From contig NZ_RWIU01000004.1 of assembly GCF_003944765.1 (NCBI RefSeq), positions 62,001-126,000 on the forward strand: a stretch of DNA of 64,000 nt, written 5' to 3'. The translations under genes were made by a program, and so were the position numbers. Each line of letters opens with the position of its first letter. The stretch's first letter is position 1. The stretch comes from Hymenobacter perfusus (lineage in GTDB: Bacteria; Bacteroidota; Bacteroidia; Cytophagales; Hymenobacteraceae). This document shows, one piece after another, positions 7,092-16,473 of this stretch. The notes beneath the pieces were generated by a model. It made no database searches. It was given only the letters and a program-made list of their open reading frames with translations, and was not told where the DNA came from.

Positions 7092-8117
7092 ATGGAACGC
7101 ACGAAAATACTGGTAACGGGAGGCGCGGGCTACATTGGCTCGCACGCGGTGGTGGAGCTGTATGAAGCCGGTTTTCAGCCGGTTATCATTGACAACTTCA
7201 GCAACTCGCGGGAGTCGGCCTTACGCGGCATAGAAGAAATTCTGGGCGTGAAAGTGCCGCTGCACCGCATCGACTGCAACGACGCCGAGGCGTTGCGGGC
7301 CGTATTTGCCGAGGAAGGCAGCCTGCATGGGGTGATTCACTTCGCGGCCTCTAAAGCCGTGGGCGAGTCGATGCAGAAGCCACTGGAGTACTACCAGAAT
7401 AACGTGGGCTCGTTGCTGACTTTGCTGCAGGTGATGCGAGAGTTTGGCGTGGAGGCCCTGGTGTTTTCGTCGTCGTGTACCGTGTACGGCGTGCCCGACG
7501 CGCTGCCCGTGACTGAGCAGACGCCCACCAAAAAGGCCAACTCGCCCTACGGTGCTACCAAGCAGATGTGCGAAGACATCCTGCGCGACGTGGCCAACGC
7601 GCCCGATAACACGCTGCGTACCATCCTGCTGCGCTACTTCAATCCGATTGGGGCCCACGCCTCGGCCAAAATCGGGGAGCTGCCGCTGGGCGTGCCCCAG
7701 AACCTGATTCCGTACGTGACCCAGACGGCCGCCGGCATGCGCGAGCAACTGACCATCAACGGCAACACTTACGACACGCCCGACGGCACCAACATCCGCG
7801 ACTACGTGCACGTGGTGGATTTGGCCAAGGCGCACGTGGTAGCCGTGCAGCGCTTACTCGACCAGAAAGGCGAGACGGTGGAAACCTTCAACGTGGGCAC
7901 CGGCCGCGGCAACTCGGTGCTGGAAGTAGTGCAGGCCTTTGAGCGCGCCACTGGCCAGCAGCTGAACTACAAAATCGGCCCGGCCCGCCCCGGCGACGTG
8001 CCGGCCATCTACGCCGACGTCACCAAATCGGTGGAAACCCTGGGCTTCCGGACTTCGGCTTCCCTGGAAGAAGCCCTGGCCAGTTCCTGGAAGTGGCAGC
8101 TGGCCCTGAAAGGCTAA
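7092..8117 (+). CDS. galE: UDP-glucose 4-epimerase
   Basis: A 341-residue extended SDR that interconverts UDP-glucose and UDP-galactose. It has the NAD loop GGAGYIGSH (10-18), FAASKAVGES, the SSSCTVYG serine region and the YGATK catalytic Tyr/Lys pair, LRYFNPIGAH, and the GTGRGNSVLE C-terminal motif, all in GalE order and with GalE length. The codirectional neighbours are sugar-nucleotide genes. A hairpin repeat ends 15 bases before its ATG. Confidence 0.95.
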   Translation: MERTKILVTGGAGYIGSHAVVELYEAGFQPVIIDNFSNSRESALRGIEEILGVKVPLHRIDCNDAEALRAVFAEEGSLHGVIHFAASKAVGESMQKPLEYYQNNVGSLLTLLQVMREFGVEALVFSSSCTVYGVPDALPVTEQTPTKKANSPYGATKQMCEDILRDVANAPDNTLRTILLRYFNPIGAHASAKIGELPLGVPQNLIPYVTQTAAGMREQLTINGNTYDTPDGTNIRDYVHVVDLAKAHVVAVQRLLDQKGETVETFNVGTGRGNSVLEVVQAFERATGQQLNYKIGPARPGDVPAIYADVTKSVETLGFRTSASLEEALASSWKWQLALKG

Positions 8118-8203
8118 ATGGCTGAATTGTTAAATGGTTGGCCTTTCTGCTACAGTCGTTGAACGGCCAGCCATTTGACCATTAAACAATCCAACAATTC
8201 AAT
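8118..8203. repeat. Word-like inverted spacer repeat
   Basis: The spacer starts with GCTGAATTGTTAAATGGTTGGCC and ends with its imperfect inverse (GGCCAGCCATTTGACC, then CAATCCAACAATTCA). It folds into a long imperfect hairpin between galE and rmlB. Confidence 0.6.
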
Positions 8204-8207
8204 AAAG

Positions 8208-9260
8208 ATGAAAATCATCATCACCGGCGGGGCCGGCTTCATTGGGTCGCACGTGGTGCGCCTGTTCGTGACCAAGTATCCGGAGTATCAGATTCTGAAC
8301 CTGGATGCCCTGACCTACGCCGGCAACCTCGAAAACCTGCGCGACATTGAAAACGCGCCCAACTACCGCCTGGTGAAAGGTGACATCACCGACCAGGCTT
8401 TCGTGGACCAGTTGTTTGCCACCGAGGAGCCCGACGCCGTGATTCACTTGGCCGCCGAAAGCCACGTGGACCGCAGCATCACCGACCCGCTGGCCTTCGT
8501 GAAGACCAACGTGCTGGGCACGGTGCACCTGCTGAACGCCGCCAAAAACCTGTGGAAGCCGCTCAACTACGACGGCAAGGTGTTCTACCACGTGAGCACC
8601 GACGAGGTGTACGGCTCTTTGGACTTCGGCCCCGACATGTTCACGGAAGAAACCAGCTACGACCCCCGCTCGCCCTACTCGGCTAGCAAGGCGTCGTCGG
8701 ACCACTTTGTGCGGGCCTGGCACCACACCTACCACATGCCGGTGAAGCTGAGCAACTGCTCCAACAACTACGGCCCCAACCACTTCCCCGAGAAGCTGAT
8801 TCCGCTGGCCATCCACCGCATTCAGCACGGCGAGGCCATTCCGGTGTACGGCAAGGGCGAAAACGTGCGCGATTGGCTGTTCGTGAAGGACCACGCCACC
8901 GCCATTGATGCCGTGTTCCATAAGGGCATCGTGGGCGAAACCTACAACATCGGCGGCGTAAACGAGTGGGCCAACCTGGAGTTGATTCACCTGCTCTGCG
9001 ACACGCTGGATGAGAAAACCGGCAAAGAGAAAGGCACCTCGCGCAAGCTCATCAAGTTTGTGACGGACCGCGCCGGCCACGACCTGCGCTATGCCATCGA
9101 CTCAAGCAAAATCATGAACGAGCTGGGCTGGAAACCCTCCGTTACCTTCGAGCAGGGTCTGAGCCAGACCGTAGATTGGTACCTGGAAAACGAGCAGTGG
9201 CTGAACAATGTCACCAGCGGCGCTTACCAGGATTACTACCAGAAGCAGTACAACCGCTAG
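8208..9260 (+). CDS. rmlB: dTDP-glucose 4,6-dehydratase
   Basis: A 350-residue extended SDR forming dTDP-4-keto-6-deoxyglucose from dTDP-glucose. It shows [13 protein letters not shown] (near residues 7-19), LDALTYAGNLENL, HLAAESHVDRS, the catalytic STDEVYG (Asp-Glu) and YSASKA Tyr/Lys, and NNYGPNHFPEKLIP. The start at 8208 is placed directly before the Rossmann strand; an in-frame codon 33 bases upstream falls in the inverted repeat. RmlA lies downstream, but RmlC and RmlD are not in the window, so the final sugar is unknown. Confidence 0.96.
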   Translation: MKIIITGGAGFIGSHVVRLFVTKYPEYQILNLDALTYAGNLENLRDIENAPNYRLVKGDITDQAFVDQLFATEEPDAVIHLAAESHVDRSITDPLAFVKTNVLGTVHLLNAAKNLWKPLNYDGKVFYHVSTDEVYGSLDFGPDMFTEETSYDPRSPYSASKASSDHFVRAWHHTYHMPVKLSNCSNNYGPNHFPEKLIPLAIHRIQHGEAIPVYGKGENVRDWLFVKDHATAIDAVFHKGIVGETYNIGGVNEWANLELIHLLCDTLDEKTGKEKGTSRKLIKFVTDRAGHDLRYAIDSSKIMNELGWKPSVTFEQGLSQTVDWYLENEQWLNNVTSGAYQDYYQKQYNR

Positions 9261-9272
9261 GCCCAGAAGGAA

Positions 9273-9366
9273 CGTCATGCTGAGCTTGCCGAAGCATCTC
9301 TACTGCTGACGTTTGAGCCGTATTCAAGCGAAGCGGTAGAGATGCTTCGACAAGCTCAGCATGACG
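9273..9366. repeat. Long hairpin repeat, copy 2
   Basis: The ends CGTCATGCTGAGCTTG and CAAGCTCAGCATGACG are exact complements, and GAAGCATCTCTAC pairs with GTAGAGATGCTTC inside. The loop region is essentially identical to copy 3 at 10401-10493, suggesting a recent duplication. It lies between rmlB and the next epimerase gene, ending 19 bases before its ATG. Confidence 0.9.
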
Positions 9367-9385
9367 TGCTGATTATCCCCAAGAA

Positions 9386-10393
9386 ATGTACAACACTCCT
9401 TTTCACGACCAGCCGCTCGATAACCTGAGCTTCCTCGTTACCGGCGGGGCCGGCTTCATCGGCTCGAATCTGGTGGAATATCTGCTCAAGTACGGCGCCA
9501 AAGAGGTGCGCGTGCTGGACAACTTCTCCAACGGCTTCCGCAAAAATGTGGCGCTGTTCGAAAGCAATCCGGCTTTGCGCGTCATTGAGGGCGACATCCG
9601 CGACCGGCATACCTGCATCGACGCTTGCCAGGGCGTGGACGTGGTGCTGCACCAGGCGGCCCTGGGCTCCGTGCCGCGCTCCATCAACGACCCCATCACG
9701 AGCAACGACGTGAACGTGGGCGGCTTCGTGAACATGCTGGTGGGGGCCAAGGAAGCGGGCGTGAAGCGCTTCGTGTACGCGGCCTCCAGCTCCACTTATG
9801 GCGACCATAAAGCGCTGCCGAAAGTGGAGGACCGCATCGGGAAGCCCCTCTCGCCCTACGCCGTGACCAAGTACGCCAACGAGCTCTACGCCGACGTGTT
9901 CGGCAAGACCTACGGCATGGAAATCATCGGCCTGCGGTACTTCAACATCTTCGGCCCGCGCCAGGACCCCAACGGGGCCTACGCGGCCGTGATTCCGCTG
10001 TTCATTGATGCCGTGCTCGAAGGCCGTCCGCCCAAAATGAACGGCGACGGCGGCCAGACCCGCGACTTCACCTTCGTGGAAAACTGCGTGCAGGCCAACA
10101 TCAAGGCGGCATTGGTGCAGAATCCCGAGGCCGTGAACCAGGTGTACAACGTGGCCGTAGCCGACCGCACCTCGCTCAACGACCTGTTCAACATTCTCAA
10201 GGAAGAAGCCGGCTCCGACATCACGCCCGAGTACGGCCCCGACCGCGCCGGCGACATCCGCGACTCCTTGGCCGACATCAGCAAGGCCAACAACCTGCTC
10301 GGCTACCAGCCCCAGATCCGCATTCAGGAAGGTTTGCAGAAAACGCTGAGCTGGTTCAAGGAAAACCAGGAGTTTATTGCTGAGCGGAATTAG
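9386..10393 (+). CDS. UDP-HexNAc 4-epimerase, WbpP/TviC type
   Basis: A 335-residue extended SDR. It has [15 protein letters not shown] (residues 20-34), [21 protein letters not shown] (diagnostic of the WbpP/TviC group), the SSSTYGDH serine motif, the YAVTK catalytic pair and [20 protein letters not shown]. The family interconverts UDP-GlcNAc and UDP-GalNAc (or the uronic forms). With the TviB/WbpO-type dehydrogenase at 5651 it would complete a UDP-GalNAcA route. Function rests on family resemblance and context. Confidence 0.9.
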   Translation: MYNTPFHDQPLDNLSFLVTGGAGFIGSNLVEYLLKYGAKEVRVLDNFSNGFRKNVALFESNPALRVIEGDIRDRHTCIDACQGVDVVLHQAALGSVPRSINDPITSNDVNVGGFVNMLVGAKEAGVKRFVYAASSSTYGDHKALPKVEDRIGKPLSPYAVTKYANELYADVFGKTYGMEIIGLRYFNIFGPRQDPNGAYAAVIPLFIDAVLEGRPPKMNGDGGQTRDFTFVENCVQANIKAALVQNPEAVNQVYNVAVADRTSLNDLFNILKEEAGSDITPEYGPDRAGDIRDSLADISKANNLLGYQPQIRIQEGLQKTLSWFKENQEFIAERN

Positions 10394-10400
10394 TCCTTAT

Positions 10401-10493
10401 GTCATGCTGAACTTGCCGAAGCATCTCTACTGCTGACGTTTGAGCCGTATTCAAGCGAAGCGGTAGAGATGCTTCGGCAAGCTCAGCATGACG
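10401..10493. repeat. Long hairpin repeat, copy 3
   Basis: Starts GTCATGCTGAACTTGCCGAAGC and ends GCTTCGGCAAGCTCAGCATGAC, pairing over about 40 bases with the inner CATCTCTAC arm. The loop matches copy 2 base for base over about 50 bases. It lies between the WbpP-type epimerase and rmlA. Confidence 0.9.
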
Positions 10494-10540
10494 TTCTTTT
10501 ATCCAAATTCCTAAGTCTCCAAGCCCTCAAGACCATACAT

Positions 10541-11413
10541 ATGAAAGGCATCATTCTCGCCGGCGGCTCCGGCACCCGGTTGCATCCCCTTACCCTGGCC
10601 GTATCCAAGCAGATGATGCCGGTGTACGACAAGCCGATGGTGTACTACCCACTGTCCATCCTGATGATGGCCGGCATCCGGGAAATCCTCATCATCACCA
10701 CGCCCCACGACCAGGCTCAGTTCAAGAAGCTGCTCGGCGACGGCGCCAGCCTGGGCTGCCGCTTCGAGTACATCGTGCAGGAAGTGCCCAACGGTCTGGC
10801 GCAGGCTTTCGTGCTGGGCGCTGACTTCATCGGCGACGATAAGGTGGCCCTGGTGCTCGGCGACAATATATTCCACGGCGAAGGCATGGAAGAGCTGCTC
10901 AAGAGCAACAGCAACCCCGACGGTGGCGTGGTGTATGCCTACCACGTGCATGACCCGGAGCGTTATGGCGTGGTAGAGTTCGATGCCAACAATAAGGCCC
11001 TCAGCATTGAGGAGAAGCCGGCCCAGCCCAAGAGCAACTACGCCGTGCCCGGCCTGTACTTCTACGACAACGACGTGGTGCAGATTGCCAAGGACCTGAA
11101 GCCCAGCCCCCGTGGCGAGTACGAAATCACGGACGTGAACCAGGAGTACCTGCGCCGCGGGAAGCTGAAAGTAGGCATCCTGGGCCGCGGCACCGCGTGG
11201 CTCGATACGGGTACCTTCGAAAGCCTGATGCAGGCCGGCGAATTTGTGCGCGTGCTGGAGCAGCGCCAGGGCCTGAAGGTGGGCTCGATTGAGGAAGTGG
11301 CTTACCGCCAAGGCTTCATCGACGCCGACCAGCTGCGCAAAATTGCCGAGCCCCTGCGCAAAAGTGGCTACGGCGACTACCTCATGCGCCTGCCCGAGCA
11401 GTTGCTGATGTAA
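10541..11413 (+). CDS. rmlA: Glucose-1-phosphate thymidylyltransferase
   Basis: A 290-residue nucleotidyltransferase that makes dTDP-glucose from dTTP and glucose-1-phosphate, supplying RmlB. It has the [18 protein letters not shown] signature, [35 protein letters not shown] and the [10 protein letters not shown] motif. The ATG at 10541 begins the signature; an upstream in-frame start at 10469 lies inside the hairpin repeat and is rejected. Confidence 0.97.
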   Translation: MKGIILAGGSGTRLHPLTLAVSKQMMPVYDKPMVYYPLSILMMAGIREILIITTPHDQAQFKKLLGDGASLGCRFEYIVQEVPNGLAQAFVLGADFIGDDKVALVLGDNIFHGEGMEELLKSNSNPDGGVVYAYHVHDPERYGVVEFDANNKALSIEEKPAQPKSNYAVPGLYFYDNDVVQIAKDLKPSPRGEYEITDVNQEYLRRGKLKVGILGRGTAWLDTGTFESLMQAGEFVRVLEQRQGLKVGSIEEVAYRQGFIDADQLRKIAEPLRKSGYGDYLMRLPEQLLM

Positions 11414-11421
11414 CCCTGCGT

Positions 11422-11611
11422 GTCATTGCGAGCATGTGCCGCATCAAGCCAGTGTCGAAGCACCCGAAGGACAGCGTAGCTAATCCTTCCTGCTCGCAGC
11501 ACAAAGCCTTGAATTGCAGAAAGCCCCTGACGTCCGTGCTGGCGTCAGGGGCTTTTGCGTAGGTCAGAAATCAGAACCCTGTAAAGGACAGATTGCTTCA
11601 CTTTGCTCGTA
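11422..11611. repeat. Composite repeat with embedded terminator, copy 1
   Basis: The outer arms are GTCATTGCGAGC on the left and a degenerate inverse (ATTGCTTCACTTTGCTCGTAAT) on the right. The centre is a terminator hairpin. Stretches such as AATCCTTCCT, AGCACAAAG and the whole central hairpin plus TAGGTC are shared with the element at 16474-16632. Both copies lie between convergent genes. Confidence 0.75.
11519..11556. terminator. Bidirectional terminator between rmlA and chrA
   Basis: AAAGCCCCTGACG pairs with CGTCAGGGGCTTTT around a 10-base loop. A-rich and T-rich flanks serve both directions. Confidence 0.85.
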
Positions 11612-11624
11612 ATAGCAGCCAAGT

Positions 11625-12857
11625 CTAAAATACCAGCCCTGCTACCAACGCCGCGCCCACGATAAGGTAGGATGGCACCTTTTCCCAGAGCAGCAGCAGG
11701 AAGGTGGCGGCAATCAACACCAGATTGATGGGCCGGTCGGGCAGCGGATGGTAGAGCAGAAACGTGGCCGCGCACACTAGTCCAGCCGATACGGCATTGA
11801 TGCCCTCTAATGAGGCCTTTATCACTCGGTACCGCTTCAGCTGATCCCAGAACCGGATCAGGAAGAAAATAAGCAGCGTGCCTGGCATAAAAATACCAAC
11901 CGCGCCCACCAAAGCCCCCAGCAGCTGCCCGTCGAGGCCGCTGCCCTCCCGGCGCATAGCCAGCGCCCCGATGTAGGAGGCAAACGAGAAGTTCGGACCC
12001 GGCAGGGCCTGCACCATCCCCAGGCCCGAAAGGAATTCCTCGGGCGAGAGGTAATGCTTAAACTCCACGAACTCAGTATAGAACAGCGGGGCCAACACCT
12101 GCCCGCCCCCGAACACGAGGCTCCCGTTGCGGTAGAAATTCTCGAACAGGCGCACTGGCAGCCACTGCGTGTACTGCCCCAGCACGGCGGCCCCGATAAA
12201 GATGCCCAGCCACAGCAGAAAGTTCGGCCACTCGATGCGCAGCGGCAGCTTGGTTTCCTGGGGCATTTTGCGGTAGCGGAACGTGGTGATGAGGCCACCC
12301 GCCAGCAGTAGAATGGGCATGAGCCAGGGCACCTGAAACCGGTAGACCAGCATGGCGGCCACCACCATCAGGGCCACAGAGGTTTTGGTATGGATGACCT
12401 TCTCGGCAATCTTATAGGCAGAATACGCCACGAAGCCTACCGCCACCGGCTGCACGTACTGCACCAGTCGGGCTACCTGCTCCTTATCCAAGTAGCTGAT
12501 GGTGAGGCCGGCGCAGGTCATGATGCACACGGCCGGCATCATCCAGACCAGCAGGGTGAGGTAGGCCAAGTTGGGCCCGCCCAGCCGGAAGCCGATGGCC
12601 GTAATGGTCTGAGTGGAAGTGGGGCCGGGTAGAATTTGGCATAGCGCCGTCAGTTCCAGTAGCTCGGCGGCCGTGAGGTAGCGGCGCTTATCTACCAGCA
12701 GCCGCAGCATCATGGCCAAGTGCGCCTGCGGGCCCCCAAAGGCGCTCAGGCCCAGGGCCGCCACATCCTTCAGGAAAATGAGGTTGCGGCCCCGCTTCAC
12801 CTGTTTGGCGGGGCGGGGCGGGGGAGCCAGCTGAATATCGTCTTGCGGCGAAACCAC
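11625..12857 (-). CDS. chrA: Chromate transporter (CHR family)
   Basis: A 410-residue, two-domain CHR protein predicted to export chromate across the inner membrane. The first half carries LSAFGGPQAHLAMM and CQILPGPTSTQT; the second half repeats them as LVFGGGQVLAPLFYTEFV and QALPGPNFSFASYIG. About ten to twelve hydrophobic segments alternate through the protein, as in long-chain ChrA. The start is a GTG at 12857, preceding a short hydrophilic tail rich in Pro and Lys. It converges with rmlA across a terminator. Anion specificity is inferred from the family. Confidence 0.93.
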   Translation of the reverse strand: MVSPQDDIQLAPPPRPAKQVKRGRNLIFLKDVAALGLSAFGGPQAHLAMMLRLLVDKRRYLTAAELLELTALCQILPGPTSTQTITAIGFRLGGPNLAYLTLLVWMMPAVCIMTCAGLTISYLDKEQVARLVQYVQPVAVGFVAYSAYKIAEKVIHTKTSVALMVVAAMLVYRFQVPWLMPILLLAGGLITTFRYRKMPQETKLPLRIEWPNFLLWLGIFIGAAVLGQYTQWLPVRLFENFYRNGSLVFGGGQVLAPLFYTEFVEFKHYLSPEEFLSGLGMVQALPGPNFSFASYIGALAMRREGSGLDGQLLGALVGAVGIFMPGTLLIFFLIRFWDQLKRYRVIKASLEGINAVSAGLVCAATFLLYHPLPDRPINLVLIAATFLLLLWEKVPSYLIVGAALVAGLVF

Positions 12858-12968
12858 GGGTGCAACTAGAGAAAAGGCAGGAGAGAGTGCCGGACAAGAT
12901 AACGAGTTGCTCGCTTATCAACTCGGGTTATGCCGTGGTCGGTGGCTTTCCTGCAGCAAAAAGCGCAC

Positions 12969-13007
12969 AAAAAAGCGTCCGTCTTCCCGGGAAGACGGAC
13001 GCTTTTT
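12969..13007. terminator. Perfect palindromic terminator after the 2OG oxygenase gene
   Basis: AAAAAAGCGTCCGTCTTCCC pairs exactly with its inverse GGGAAGACGGACGCTTTTT. It follows the stop codon at 13026 on the minus strand and insulates chrA from the upstream gene. Confidence 0.88.
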
Positions 13008-13025
13008 AAAAGCACTGAAGTCAGG

Positions 13026-14003
13026 CTACTTCTTCTTGAGACCTAGTTCAATCAGGCGCTCATTCAGGAATTCACCGGCCGTAATGTCGGCTTCCTTCTT
13101 GGGGTTTTCGGGGGTTACGCAGCTGTCCAGGGCGGCCAGGCTCATTTCGGAGCGCGGGTGCATGAAAAACGGCACCGAGAAGCGCGAAGAGTTCATCTTC
13201 TCGCGGGCGGGGTTCACCACGCGGTGAATGGTGCTCTTGAGCACGCCGTTGGTCAGGCGCTGGAGCATGTCGCCCACGTTCACCACAATCTGGTCGGGCA
13301 GAGCCGTAATCGGAATCCACTGGTCGTCGCGGCGCTTCACCTGCAGGCCGTCGGCCGAGGCGCCCATCAGCAGCGTGATGAGGTTGATGTCGCCGTGCTC
13401 GGCGGCCCGAACGGCGTCGGCTGGTACCGCATCCGGGTCTTCGATGGGGAAGTAGTGGATGGGGCGCAAAATGCTATTGCCGTTGCGCACCTTGTCATCG
13501 AAGTAGGTTTCCGGCAGTTTCAGGTACAGGGCAATGGCGCGCAATACGTCCTTGCCGGCTGCTTCCAGCGTGCGGTAGGTCGTGAAGGTGCTTTTATGGA
13601 AGCCTTCCACTTCGCTGGGCCAGATGTTGTCGGGATACTCCTTGCCGATGGGGTCAGTGGCGTCTTCTACTTCCTGGCCTACGTGGTAGAACTCCTTCAG
13701 GTCGCCGGTGTTGCGGCCCTTGGCGTGTTCCTTCCCTTTGCTTACATAGCCGCGCTGACCGGCTAATTCGGGCTTCTCGTACTGCTGCTTCACGTCGTCG
13801 GGCAGCGAGAAGAACGACTTCACATCAGCGTACAGGGCCTGAGTCTGCTCATCGGTGAGGCCGTGATTTTTGAGGGCCACGAAACCGATATTCTGGTAGG
13901 CTTCGCCGAGTTGTTGAACAAAGCGGGCTTTGCGCTCCGGGTCGCCGGAACGGAAATCAGCCAAATCGAGGGACGGAATTTCGTCCAGCAGCTTTTCTTC
14001 CAT
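13026..14003 (-). CDS. 2-oxoglutarate/Fe(II) oxygenase, isopenicillin-N-synthase family
   Basis: A 325-residue non-haem iron oxygenase. The N-terminal DIOX_N part (residues 1 to about 130) includes PSLDLADF, GFVALKNHG and QRGYVSKGKE. The C-terminal catalytic part has the facial triad H203xD205 (EHGDINL) and H260 (STIHRVVNP), and the 2-oxoglutarate anchor R274-x-S276 (SRFSVPFF). The substrate cannot be told from the sequence; such genes are common single-copy oxygenases in Bacteroidota. A palindromic terminator follows. It is divergent from the OmpA-like gene at 14422. Confidence 0.92.
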   Translation of the reverse strand: MEEKLLDEIPSLDLADFRSGDPERKARFVQQLGEAYQNIGFVALKNHGLTDEQTQALYADVKSFFSLPDDVKQQYEKPELAGQRGYVSKGKEHAKGRNTGDLKEFYHVGQEVEDATDPIGKEYPDNIWPSEVEGFHKSTFTTYRTLEAAGKDVLRAIALYLKLPETYFDDKVRNGNSILRPIHYFPIEDPDAVPADAVRAAEHGDINLITLLMGASADGLQVKRRDDQWIPITALPDQIVVNVGDMLQRLTNGVLKSTIHRVVNPAREKMNSSRFSVPFFMHPRSEMSLAALDSCVTPENPKKEADITAGEFLNERLIELGLKKK

Positions 14004-14421
14004 GATGAAAAAATGAGGTACTTAAGGGGGGACTCTGGGTACTCCGCAAGGTACGACAAAAGGCCGTATTGCCGGATATCCTGCCCGTATACGCAGCTGG
14101 CCCGGAAAGTGCGGAGTGCAACTTTCTCCGGTCAAGCTGCGTCTGTGACCCTTGCACCTGAAATAGGATTGTTTCCCGTCGATAGGATTCCCTTACTGGG
14201 CGAATTGCTCCCAGTAATTGGTCGGCCGGGCACTGTCATATAGTGTACCTTGTTTCTTTTTACGCCACAAAATTCCGTAGTACGGGCCTGCCGGGCGTGC
14301 CTGGGGGCTGTCTTTCGGGGAACAGCGAAACTTACAACCACGTTAGGACGTCTTCAGAGTTCTGACCGTGTGGTTTAGCTTCTACTGTTCTCCCAAAGGC
14401 GTCCGACTTGACTTTGATTGT
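14004..14421. other. Divergent intergenic region without a recognised gene
   Basis: 418 bases between the minus-strand oxygenase and the plus-strand OmpA-like gene. The only promoter-like boxes are degenerate: TACCTTGC on the minus strand (14048-14055) and TGACTTTG at 14409-14416 just before the OmpA-like ATG. No coding frame or structured RNA is convincing. Confidence 0.5.
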
Positions 14422-16467
14422 ATGAATGTTACAAAAATACTGTTGTCGCTGGGGTTGATTGTGGGGGGGAGCAGGCTGGCGCAGGCGCAGCATGCCGTGT
14501 GGGCGAGTAAAGTGGTGGCGGTATCCTCACAGAAGGCCGAGGGCAAGGAGCCGTTCTCGCCCGAAAAGGTACTGGGCGAGCCCAACGCTACTCCGCTGGG
14601 CCAGGCTAATAACGAAGCCTGGATTCCGAAGAAGGAAGGCAACAACGAGTTTATTGAAATCCGGTTTGGCAAGTCGGTAGTGGCACGGCAGGTTACCGTC
14701 GTGGAAAATTTCAACCCGGGTTCCGTCATCAAAATAGAACTGGTAGATACTCGGGGCACCAAGCACGAAGTATACACCAATGACAGCCCCGGCCCTATTC
14801 CGGAGCAGTTTCGGACGCTGCAGATTACGTTTTCGCCGGGCACTTACCGCACCATTGGGGTAGTCGTCACGATGAACACCAAGGCTGTCAACGGGGTCAA
14901 CCAGATTGACGCCATCGGGGTGGCCGACGTAGCTGAGGCCATGGTAAAGAAGGAATTCAAGAACGAGCAGAGCGGGGTGAGCTTCGATTCCGCCATGGTG
15001 AACCTGGGGCCCAACGTCAACTCCAAGTACGTGGATACGCACCCGGTTATTTCGCCCGATGGCCGTACGCTGTTCTTTGCCCGCCAGGAAAGTCCCCAGA
15101 ACGTGGGGGGTGCCAAGGACGCGCAGGACGTCTGGCTCAGCTCGTTGGGCAACGCGGAAAAGAAAGTCTGGAACCAAGCCAAGAATATCGGTAGCCCCAT
15201 CAATACGCCCCGCGACCCGAATGGGGTAGCTTCCGTGTCGGCCAATGGCCAGCAGCTGCTGGTGATTGGGGTGTACGAGCCGGATGGCTCCATCGTACCG
15301 AAGGGCCCGAGCCTCACGCGCCGCACGGCTACCGGCTGGACCAAGCCGGAGAAGGTGGAAATTGAGGATTACTACAACGACGACGCCGAAAACGTTGACT
15401 TCTTCCTGGCTACCTCGGGGAAGGTGATGCTGATGGCCGTAGACCGCAAAGACGGGCAGGGGGAGCAGGATCTGTACGTGAGCTTCATGAAGGCCGACGG
15501 CAAAACCTGGAGCAAGCCCCGCAACCTAGGCACCACCATTAACACCAAAAAACCCGAGTTTGCCCCCTTCCTGGCCTCCGATGGCAAGACGCTGTACTTC
15601 GCCTCCGAAGGGCACGGCGGTTACGGCAAAAGCGACCTGTTTTACAGCAAGCGGCTCGATGACAGCTGGGTGAACTGGAGCAAGCCGCGCAACCTGGGAC
15701 CCAGCGTCAACTCACCCGACTTTGATGCCTACTACACTGTTTCGGCGGCGGGGGAGGATGCCTACCTGGTTTCGGACCGTAATGGCACGGGTGGCTCGAA
15801 AGATATTTTCCGTATCAGCCTGAAGCCCACGTTCCGGCCCGAAATTGTGACGCTGGTACGCGGCAAAGTGCTGGATGCCTCCAGCAAGAAGCCCGTGGCC
15901 GCCACTATCCGCTACGAAAACCTGCTGACCGGTGAAGAAATAGGCGTGGCCGAAACCAGCCCGATTGATGGCTCCTATACCATCGTGCTGCCTTCCGGCG
16001 CGCATTACGGCTACCGCGCTGAGGCCAAGGACTACCTGGCTGAATCGGACAACCTGGACGTGACGGACCGCCAGAAGTACTCGGAAATCAACCAGGATTT
16101 GTATCTGGTGCCGTTTGCGGTGGGCCAGAGTATCAAGCTCAACAACATCTTCTTCGCCCAGAGTAAGTACTACCTGCGCGAAAACTCCTACCCGGAGCTG
16201 CTGCGCTTAGTGCGCATCCTGAAGGATTATCCGCAGGTGGAAATCAAGCTGGAAGGCCACACCGATAACCAGGGCGACCCGGCCCTGAACGTGAAGCTGA
16301 GCCTGGACCGGGTGAATGAGGTGAAAAAGTATCTGGTGCAGAAGGGTATTGCCGGTACCCGCATTACCACGGAGGGGTACGGCGGCAGCAAGCCCATTGC
16401 CAGCAACGAACAGGAAGAAACCCGCAAGCTTAACCGCCGCGTAGAGTTCCGCATCACGAAGAAGTAG
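14422..16467 (+). CDS. OmpA-family envelope protein with PD40 propeller
   Basis: A 681-residue exported protein. A signal peptide covers about residues 1-22 (ends AQAQ). Residues about 25-170 resemble a discoidin-like beta-sandwich, with SPEKVLGEPNATPLG. Residues about 200-490 contain WD40-like PD40 repeats (PVISPDGRTLFFAR, APFLASDGKTLYFAS, YLVSDRNGTGGSKDIF). A carboxypeptidase-regulatory-like domain follows at about 500-570. The C-terminal OmpA domain (about 580-681) has EGHTDNQGDPALN and GSKPIASNEQEETRKLNRRVEF, which binds peptidoglycan. It lacks the TPR region of the gliding/T9SS protein PorE. The start at 14422 opens the signal peptide; upstream codons do not. Confidence 0.92.
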   Translation: MNVTKILLSLGLIVGGSRLAQAQHAVWASKVVAVSSQKAEGKEPFSPEKVLGEPNATPLGQANNEAWIPKKEGNNEFIEIRFGKSVVARQVTVVENFNPGSVIKIELVDTRGTKHEVYTNDSPGPIPEQFRTLQITFSPGTYRTIGVVVTMNTKAVNGVNQIDAIGVADVAEAMVKKEFKNEQSGVSFDSAMVNLGPNVNSKYVDTHPVISPDGRTLFFARQESPQNVGGAKDAQDVWLSSLGNAEKKVWNQAKNIGSPINTPRDPNGVASVSANGQQLLVIGVYEPDGSIVPKGPSLTRRTATGWTKPEKVEIEDYYNDDAENVDFFLATSGKVMLMAVDRKDGQGEQDLYVSFMKADGKTWSKPRNLGTTINTKKPEFAPFLASDGKTLYFASEGHGGYGKSDLFYSKRLDDSWVNWSKPRNLGPSVNSPDFDAYYTVSAAGEDAYLVSDRNGTGGSKDIFRISLKPTFRPEIVTLVRGKVLDASSKKPVAATIRYENLLTGEEIGVAETSPIDGSYTIVLPSGAHYGYRAEAKDYLAESDNLDVTDRQKYSEINQDLYLVPFAVGQSIKLNNIFFAQSKYYLRENSYPELLRLVRILKDYPQVEIKLEGHTDNQGDPALNVKLSLDRVNEVKKYLVQKGIAGTRITTEGYGGSKPIASNEQEETRKLNRRVEFRITKK

Positions 16468-16473
16468 CGCCCT

